Positions 7,298-10,505 of a stretch of 10,505 nt of DNA are shown in pieces. Both the position numbers and the translations under genes were made by a program. This DNA comes from Candidatus Symbiobacter sp. GTDB lineage: Bacteria > Pseudomonadota > Alphaproteobacteria > Elsterales > Elsteraceae. The stretch's first letter is position 1; each line of letters opens with the position of its first letter. A model generated the notes under the pieces. It was given only the letters and a program-made list of their open reading frames with translations. It did not search any database and was not told the origin of the DNA. The stretch lies in contig JASGCR010000052.1 in the NCBI GenBank assembly GCA_030054015.1, positions 1 to 10,505 of the forward strand. The letters are read 5' to 3'.

Positions 7298-8671
7298 TTA
7301 CGCATCCCCCAAAATCCTTAGCAATTGCGGTTTGGCGGTCATGGCGGGCAGGGCGGATACCGCCGTGACAACCCCGCGCATTTGCCCCTCGCGGCAGGGA
7401 TGGGTGGTCAAAACCACCGGCACGGATTCGCCGGGATGGTGGCGATGTTGGGTGACGGTTTCCAATGACACGCCGTGATCGCGCAATGCGCTGGCGATGT
7501 CGGCTATGACGCCTGGCTGATCGCGCACGGTCAGGCGCAAATACCAGGCCCCGACATAGTCTTGGGGGGGGATAATGGGGGGATGGTTTAATTCCGCCAC
7601 CCGCACCCCGAATAAGGGACGCGCCGATTCCAACCCCCCATTAACCAAGCCCAGGCGGGCGAAATCGACCACATCAGACAACACGGCGGATGCGGTGGGT
7701 TCCGCCCCGGCGCCGCGCCCTTGGTAAAATGACATGCCGACTTCGTCGCCCCTCACCAACACCGCATTCAACACCCCATCGACCGAGGCAATCGGCATGT
7801 TTTCCGGCACCAAAGCCGGCAAGACCCGCAAACTAATCCCGTCATCGGATGCTCCCCCTGGGGCGGCGCGTTCGGCCAGCCCCAATAATTTTAGGCGGAA
7901 ACCCAATTCCTCGGCATATTGGCAATCAAGCTTGGTCAGATTGCGGATGCCCTCAACCGCCAGGGCATTTAAGTTCGGGGCCATGCCAAACGCCATCGCC
8001 GCCAAAAGGCATAATTTATGGGCACTGTCGGTGCCATCAATATCGAAACTGGGATCGGATTCGGCATAGCCCAAATTCTGGGCTTCTTTTAATATTTCCG
8101 GGAAATCGATGCCACGGCTGCGCATGGCCGATAAAATATAATTACAAGTGCCGTTTAATATGCCGATCACGCTGGTGATGCGGTTGGCGACCAGGCCTTC
8201 GCGCAAAGCTTTGATGATCGGAATACCGCCCGCCACGGCGGCTTCACAGCCTATGGCGGTGTGATGTTGTTCCGCCAATTGCGCCAGGGCCACCCCATGC
8301 GTCGCCAATAAGGCTTTGTTGGCGGTGACAAAGGGCAGGCCGCGGCGCAAGGTTTGTTCCGCCACCGCCAGGGCGATGCCACCGGCTCCGCCAATCACCT
8401 CAATCACCCCATCGATATCGGCACGCGCGACCATTTCCGTCGCATCCGACCAATATCGCGGCGGGCGTGATGGGTCAAGCGAATGCTCAGCCAACATGCC
8501 CATCGCTTTGGCTTGGTCGCGGGCGGCAATATCGGTGATCACGATGGCGCGCCCCGCCCGCGCCGCGATGAGGTCACGGTTGCGGTGCAGCAATTTCGCC
8601 ACCCCACCGCCCACCACCCCAAGACCCGCCAAGGCAATACGAAAGGGCGGAGATGTGTCATTTTTGCTCAT
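7298..8671 (-). CDS. hom: Homoserine dehydrogenase with C-terminal ACT domain
   Basis: This cytoplasmic enzyme reduces aspartate-4-semialdehyde to homoserine with NAD(P)H, the branch step to threonine and methionine (isoleucine via threonine). The 457 residues match the usual monofunctional, ACT-bearing form. The Rossmann motif GLGVVGGG is at 16-23, TANK at 116-119 and NGTCNYIL at 173-180. The substrate site GYAESDPSFDIDG-TDSAHKL is at 201-220, with D215 and K219 in the positions of the known catalytic Asp-Lys pair. The ACT domain (about 374-457, RDQPGVIADIA) is the usual site of feedback inhibition, typically by threonine. There is no fused aspartokinase. The ATG overlaps the end of the glycosyltransferase frame by 14 nt and has only a weak ribosome-binding site, so translational coupling is likely. 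A run of eight C on the coding strand encodes part of the HPPIIPPQ stretch, with the frame intact. Confidence 0.97.
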   Translation of the reverse strand: MSKNDTSPPFRIALAGLGVVGGGVAKLLHRNRDLIAARAGRAIVITDIAARDQAKAMGMLAEHSLDPSRPPRYWSDATEMVARADIDGVIEVIGGAGGIALAVAEQTLRRGLPFVTANKALLATHGVALAQLAEQHHTAIGCEAAVAGGIPIIKALREGLVANRITSVIGILNGTCNYILSAMRSRGIDFPEILKEAQNLGYAESDPSFDIDGTDSAHKLCLLAAMAFGMAPNLNALAVEGIRNLTKLDCQYAEELGFRLKLLGLAERAAPGGASDDGISLRVLPALVPENMPIASVDGVLNAVLVRGDEVGMSFYQGRGAGAEPTASAVLSDVVDFARLGLVNGGLESARPLFGVRVAELNHPPIIPPQDYVGAWYLRLTVRDQPGVIADIASALRDHGVSLETVTQHRHHPGESVPVVLTTHPCREGQMRGVVTAVSALPAMTAKPQLLRILGDA

Positions 8672-9689
8672 AATTTTTCTCGTCTGCGGTAAAATTTTGC
8701 CATTTCTGACGAATAATGGTTTGCGGCACCCGGTTAATGGTCATGAAAATACGACCAATATACTCGCCCACAATCCCCAACATCAAGAGCTGTACCCCCG
8801 CCAGGCAAAATATCGCCAAAGCCAGCGAACTCCAACCCAAAGGCGGCTCGCCCAATAATTTTTCGACCATGATCATTGCCATCCCGATCACCCCCACCAG
8901 GCTGGCGACAAATCCGGCCAAACTTGCCAGTCGCAATGGCATGATCGAAAAATTAAGCGCCATAGCCAACCACACCCGCAATAACCGCCGCAAATTGTAA
9001 TTGCTCGTCCCATGTTGGCGGGGATGGTGTTTAACCTTAATCTGGCCGATTCGGCGGGTGGTTTGCATGATCAAGCCGTCTTGATGCGCAAACGGGCCAT
9101 CATATTGCGTGATTTGCGCGACAATAAAGCGATTCATGCAGCGAAAGCTTGAAAAATAAAGATTTTTGGGCGCGCCCAGCAATCGCCCCGCCATCCAATT
9201 ATGGAATTTGCTGCCCCAATTGCGCCAAGCCGCATGATGTTTGACATCATAATGGGTATAAACCACGTCAAAATCCTGGTCGCGGCAATAGGCAAAGAGT
9301 TTAAGCACTTCTTCGGGCGGATTTTGCAGATCATCATCCATGGTAATGACATAATCGCCGCGCGCGGCGCGAAGCCCCGCCATCACCGCATTATATTCAC
9401 CAAAATTACGCGATAAATCCAATAAAATCAAGGGGATTGTCGCGGTTTTTAACAGATTTTGGCACACACCAAGCGACTCATCCGGACTCGCATCATTGAC
9501 CAAAACCACCTCGATGCCGCCAGGTGCCGGTGGCGGCAGAGCGGCAATGGCTTCAACCAAAATGCCGATGCTGGCGGCTCCATTATAAACCGGCACCACG
9601 ATTGACAGAGTCGGGCGGTCGGTCGGACGCAACGACGCAGGCTTTGCGCCATCGGGGTTTAAATAAACATCGTTATTTGAATATTGCAT
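8658..9689 (-). CDS. GT2 family polyprenyl-phosphate glycosyltransferase (GtrB/ArnC/DPM1-like)
   Basis: The protein would transfer a sugar from a nucleotide donor to undecaprenyl phosphate on the inner face of the cytoplasmic membrane, for later use in a surface polysaccharide. With the chosen start it has 343 residues. The GT-A fold begins at SIVVPVYNGAAS (29-40). VVLVNDASPDESL (61-73) and the metal-binding DDD (118-120, in TMDDDLQNPPEE) follow. RQHGTSNYNLRRLLRVWL (224-241) fits the ArnC/GtrB class. Two membrane segments, about 246-273 and 286-310, end the protein, as in GtrB-type enzymes. ATG 9689 is preferred because it lies 4 nt after the cupin stop codon; upstream in-frame starts would overlap that gene deeply. 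The cupin partner suggests an unusual deoxysugar as substrate, but the actual sugar cannot be read from the sequence. Confidence 0.93.
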   Translation of the reverse strand: MQYSNNDVYLNPDGAKPASLRPTDRPTLSIVVPVYNGAASIGILVEAIAALPPPAPGGIEVVLVNDASPDESLGVCQNLLKTATIPLILLDLSRNFGEYNAVMAGLRAARGDYVITMDDDLQNPPEEVLKLFAYCRDQDFDVVYTHYDVKHHAAWRNWGSKFHNWMAGRLLGAPKNLYFSSFRCMNRFIVAQITQYDGPFAHQDGLIMQTTRRIGQIKVKHHPRQHGTSNYNLRRLLRVWLAMALNFSIMPLRLASLAGFVASLVGVIGMAMIMVEKLLGEPPLGWSSLALAIFCLAGVQLLMLGIVGEYIGRIFMTINRVPQTIIRQKWQNFTADEKNYEQK

Positions 9690-9693
9690 TATC

Positions 9694-10257
9694 TTACCAA
9701 TTATTTTCGTGCGGTTTGGCAGTTTGGTCGCAATGAGCATTGATCCATCTGAGATAATTTTGCCAATTGCGTATATAATCATTTTCGTCATAGATCAAAT
9801 CGCATAATACCAACAATAAATCACCCGCATTTTGATATATTTGCTCGCCCCATACGCCTGGCGGAATATACAGGGCTTGATTGGGATTGACCAAGCGAAA
9901 TTTTTTTTCGGCCATAAGCAGGGGGGGGATAAGAGAGGGGGGCATATGGGAGGGGGGATTCGCCGCCGCTTCGGTTGGGTGCGAGGCGGGGGCGCGACAG
10001 ATAACCTCGATCTCGCCCACCATCGGGATTAAAATTTGCTGGCATTCATAATGCGCATGACCCCCGCCTATTTCATGATCGCGTTTGGCTTCGACCGTGA
10101 AGATACGGCGCGGCGCATAAGGCAGATGAGATGGAGCTGGCTGTGGTGATTTGGCAGCGGTCTCCATCACCATCAAATTGCGCTGTGCCACCTGGTGGAT
10201 GGGAAAAGACAGAATTTGCACCTGGTCAAGCGTTGGGAGGGCATTGGTATTTTGCAT
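9694..10257 (-). CDS. WxcM/FdtA-like cupin, probable nucleotide-sugar ketoisomerase
   Basis: This 187-residue protein has one cupin (RmlC-like) domain of the WxcM/FdtA group, whose members isomerise dTDP-4-keto-6-deoxy sugars to 3-keto forms. The first conserved block runs through RRIFTVEA (50-57) and GGGHAHYECQQILIPMVGE (64-82), with H67 and H69 in the usual catalytic region. The second includes LYIPPGVWGEQI (129-140) and YDENDYIRNWQNYL (156-169). QRNLMVME (25-32) corresponds to the typical DxRGxLxxxE start of the family. Between the blocks, residues about 87-118 form a Pro/Ala-rich insertion (NPPSHMPPSLIPPLL) where relatives usually have a short turn; it includes a C8 coding tract. ATG 10257 is preferred over ATG 10296 and TTG 10305, because AGGA lies 11 nt upstream and the family match starts soon after. 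The substrate is inferred from family and from the adjacent glycosyltransferase; an epimerase or non-catalytic role is possible. Confidence 0.8.
   Translation of the reverse strand: MQNTNALPTLDQVQILSFPIHQVAQRNLMVMETAAKSPQPAPSHLPYAPRRIFTVEAKRDHEIGGGHAHYECQQILIPMVGEIEVICRAPASHPTEAAANPPSHMPPSLIPPLLMAEKKFRLVNPNQALYIPPGVWGEQIYQNAGDLLLVLCDLIYDENDYIRNWQNYLRWINAHCDQTAKPHENNW
9921..9957 (+). other. Guanine-tract cluster, potential G-quadruplex
   Basis: On the plus strand four guanine runs lie within 37 nt: G8 (9921-9928), G6 (9937-9942), G3 (9948-9950) and G6 (9952-9957), with intervening loops of 8, 5 and 1 nt. This satisfies the usual rule for a G-quadruplex on the template strand of the cupin gene. 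In coding terms it produces the repeated PP dipeptides of the insertion. Confidence 0.6.
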
Positions 10258-10284
10258 GGGGATGGCAGTCCTGTCACGGGTTGG

Positions 10285-10313
10285 ATCATAAAGCATGTCG
10301 ACCAAATTTACGA
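10285..10313 (-). promoter_or_regulatory. Weak candidate promoter for the cupin-glycosyltransferase-hom unit
   Basis: On the minus strand TATGAT (10285-10290) matches five of six -10 bases. The hexamer 17 nt further upstream, TCGTAA (10308-10313), is a poor -35 and lies inside a perfect palindrome. Transcription from here would start about 20 nt before the ATG at 10257, which agrees with that start choice. A poor -35 covered by a palindrome would suit an activated or repressed promoter, but this is an inference. Confidence 0.3.
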
Positions 10314-10320
10314 GTAAATT
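10305..10320. promoter_or_regulatory. 16-bp perfect palindrome, candidate operator
   Basis: AATTTAC-GA-GTAAATT reads the same on both strands: 7-bp arms around a central GA/TC dinucleotide. It lies 48-63 nt upstream of the cupin ATG. The size and dyad symmetry are typical of binding sites for dimeric helix-turn-helix repressors or activators. No regulator gene is present in the window to pair with it. Confidence 0.4.
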
Positions 10321-10334
10321 CGGTTAAGCAATAA

Positions 10335-10343
10335 GGGGGGGGG
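10335..10343 (+). repeat. G9 homopolymer upstream of the cupin operon
   Basis: Nine consecutive guanines lie 78-86 nt upstream of the cupin ATG, directly against the 46-bp repeat array. Runs of this length are prone to slippage in replication. The tract lies upstream of the proposed promoter, so a length change could alter spacing of upstream elements. It could equally mark the insertion junction of the repeat array. Confidence 0.6.
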
Positions 10344-10435
10344 CATTACCCGCCGTTTGCGGAGCGAGAGGGCGGCAAAAAGCGAGCGTCATTACCCGCT
10401 GTTTGCGGAGCGAGAGGGCGGCAAAAAGCGAGCGT
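10344..10435. repeat. Two 46-bp direct tandem repeats
   Basis: Two head-to-tail 46-bp units occupy 10344-10389 and 10390-10435. They differ at a single base, the eleventh (C in the first, T in the second). Each begins CATTACCCGC, carries a 30-nt middle rich in G and A, and ends GAGCGT. Inside the first unit CCGCC (10350-10354) can pair with GGCGG (10371-10375), and the C-to-T change keeps pairing as a G-U wobble. No reading frame of note passes through. Confidence 0.92.
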
Positions 10436-10459
10436 CATTACCCGCCAACCAAGGAGCGT
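10436..10459. repeat. 24-bp short repeat unit with the same borders
   Basis: This unit keeps the first ten bases, CATTACCCGC, and the last six, GAGCGT, of the 46-bp repeats, but has only CAACCAAG between them instead of the 30-nt middle. It joins the tandem array to the right-end hairpin. Confidence 0.8.
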
Positions 10460-10505
10460 CATTACCCGCCGGACTGCAAGCGGATTTCCGCTTGCAGTCC
10501 GAGTC
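10460..10505. repeat. Right-end palindromic element, inverted copy of the left one
   Basis: CATTACCCGC leads into a perfect 14-bp hairpin: CGGACTGCAAGCGG (10470-10483), loop ATTT, CCGCTTGCAGTCCG (10488-10501). Read on the minus strand, 10505-10456 matches positions 15-64 at 46 of 50 bases. One A-T stem pair of the left copy is T-A here, so pairing is kept. The window ends four bases beyond the stem at GAGTC, just where the outer ATTACCCG arm seen in the left copy would be expected to follow in inverted form. The element is therefore probably incomplete only because of the window edge. Confidence 0.85.

Noticed and set aside
10344..10505. CRISPR-like layout: repeated 16-nt junction with intervening sequences
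   Set aside because: The two 30-nt inserts are almost identical to each other, the third is only 8 nt, and no cas gene is present. CRISPR spacers should be unique and of similar length.
1..10505. The bracketing palindromes as terminal inverted repeats of a classical transposon
   Set aside because: There is no transposase or integrase between them, the content is ordinary chromosomal genes, and the right copy is cut by the window edge, so target duplications cannot be checked.

Overview
The window looks like a stretch of an alphaproteobacterial chromosome. The protein sequences, especially the chemoreceptor signalling tip and the homoserine dehydrogenase, read as alphaproteobacterial, but no rRNA or other decisive marker is present, so this is a moderate-confidence inference. 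Base composition is mixed. The ABC-F, homoserine dehydrogenase and glycosyltransferase genes look GC-rich. The sensor half of the chemoreceptor and much of the DNA methyltransferase gene look clearly AT-richer by eye.

Layout, left to right. Positions 1-162 hold a 52-nt imperfect palindrome, then pyrimidine-rich tandem repeats (a 13-mer and a 7-mer). A methyl-accepting chemotaxis protein follows on the minus strand (163-2058). A 240-nt AT-rich divergent intergenic region separates it from a YheS-like ABC-F ATPase on the plus strand (2299-4230). Facing that gene is a large minus-strand gene (4280-7186) encoding what appears to be a single-chain restriction-modification protein: a PD-(D/E)XK-type N-terminus, a gamma-class N6-adenine methyltransferase core, and a probable target-recognition C-terminus. 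It has its own plausible promoter. Then, all on the minus strand and transcribed in the order cupin, glycosyltransferase, homoserine dehydrogenase, comes a tightly packed three-gene unit (10257 down to 7298): a WxcM/FdtA-like sugar-isomerase-type cupin, a membrane-anchored GT2 glycosyltransferase, and hom with a C-terminal ACT domain. The first two genes are 4 nt apart and the last two overlap by 14 nt. Positions 10335-10505 hold a G9 tract, two 46-bp direct repeats, a shorter related unit, and a second copy of the left-end palindrome in the opposite orientation.

How it fits together. The cupin and glycosyltransferase suggest synthesis and transfer of an unusual deoxysugar onto a polyprenyl carrier for a surface polysaccharide. 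Hom supplies homoserine for threonine and methionine. The chemoreceptor, ABC-F protein and restriction-modification protein are independent units. The most unusual features are the two end elements: over 50 nt they are identical at 46 positions, and the differences comprise two loop changes plus one compensatory base-pair swap in the stem. They bracket the whole gene block as inverted copies. The other unusual feature is the modular repeat array beside the right copy.
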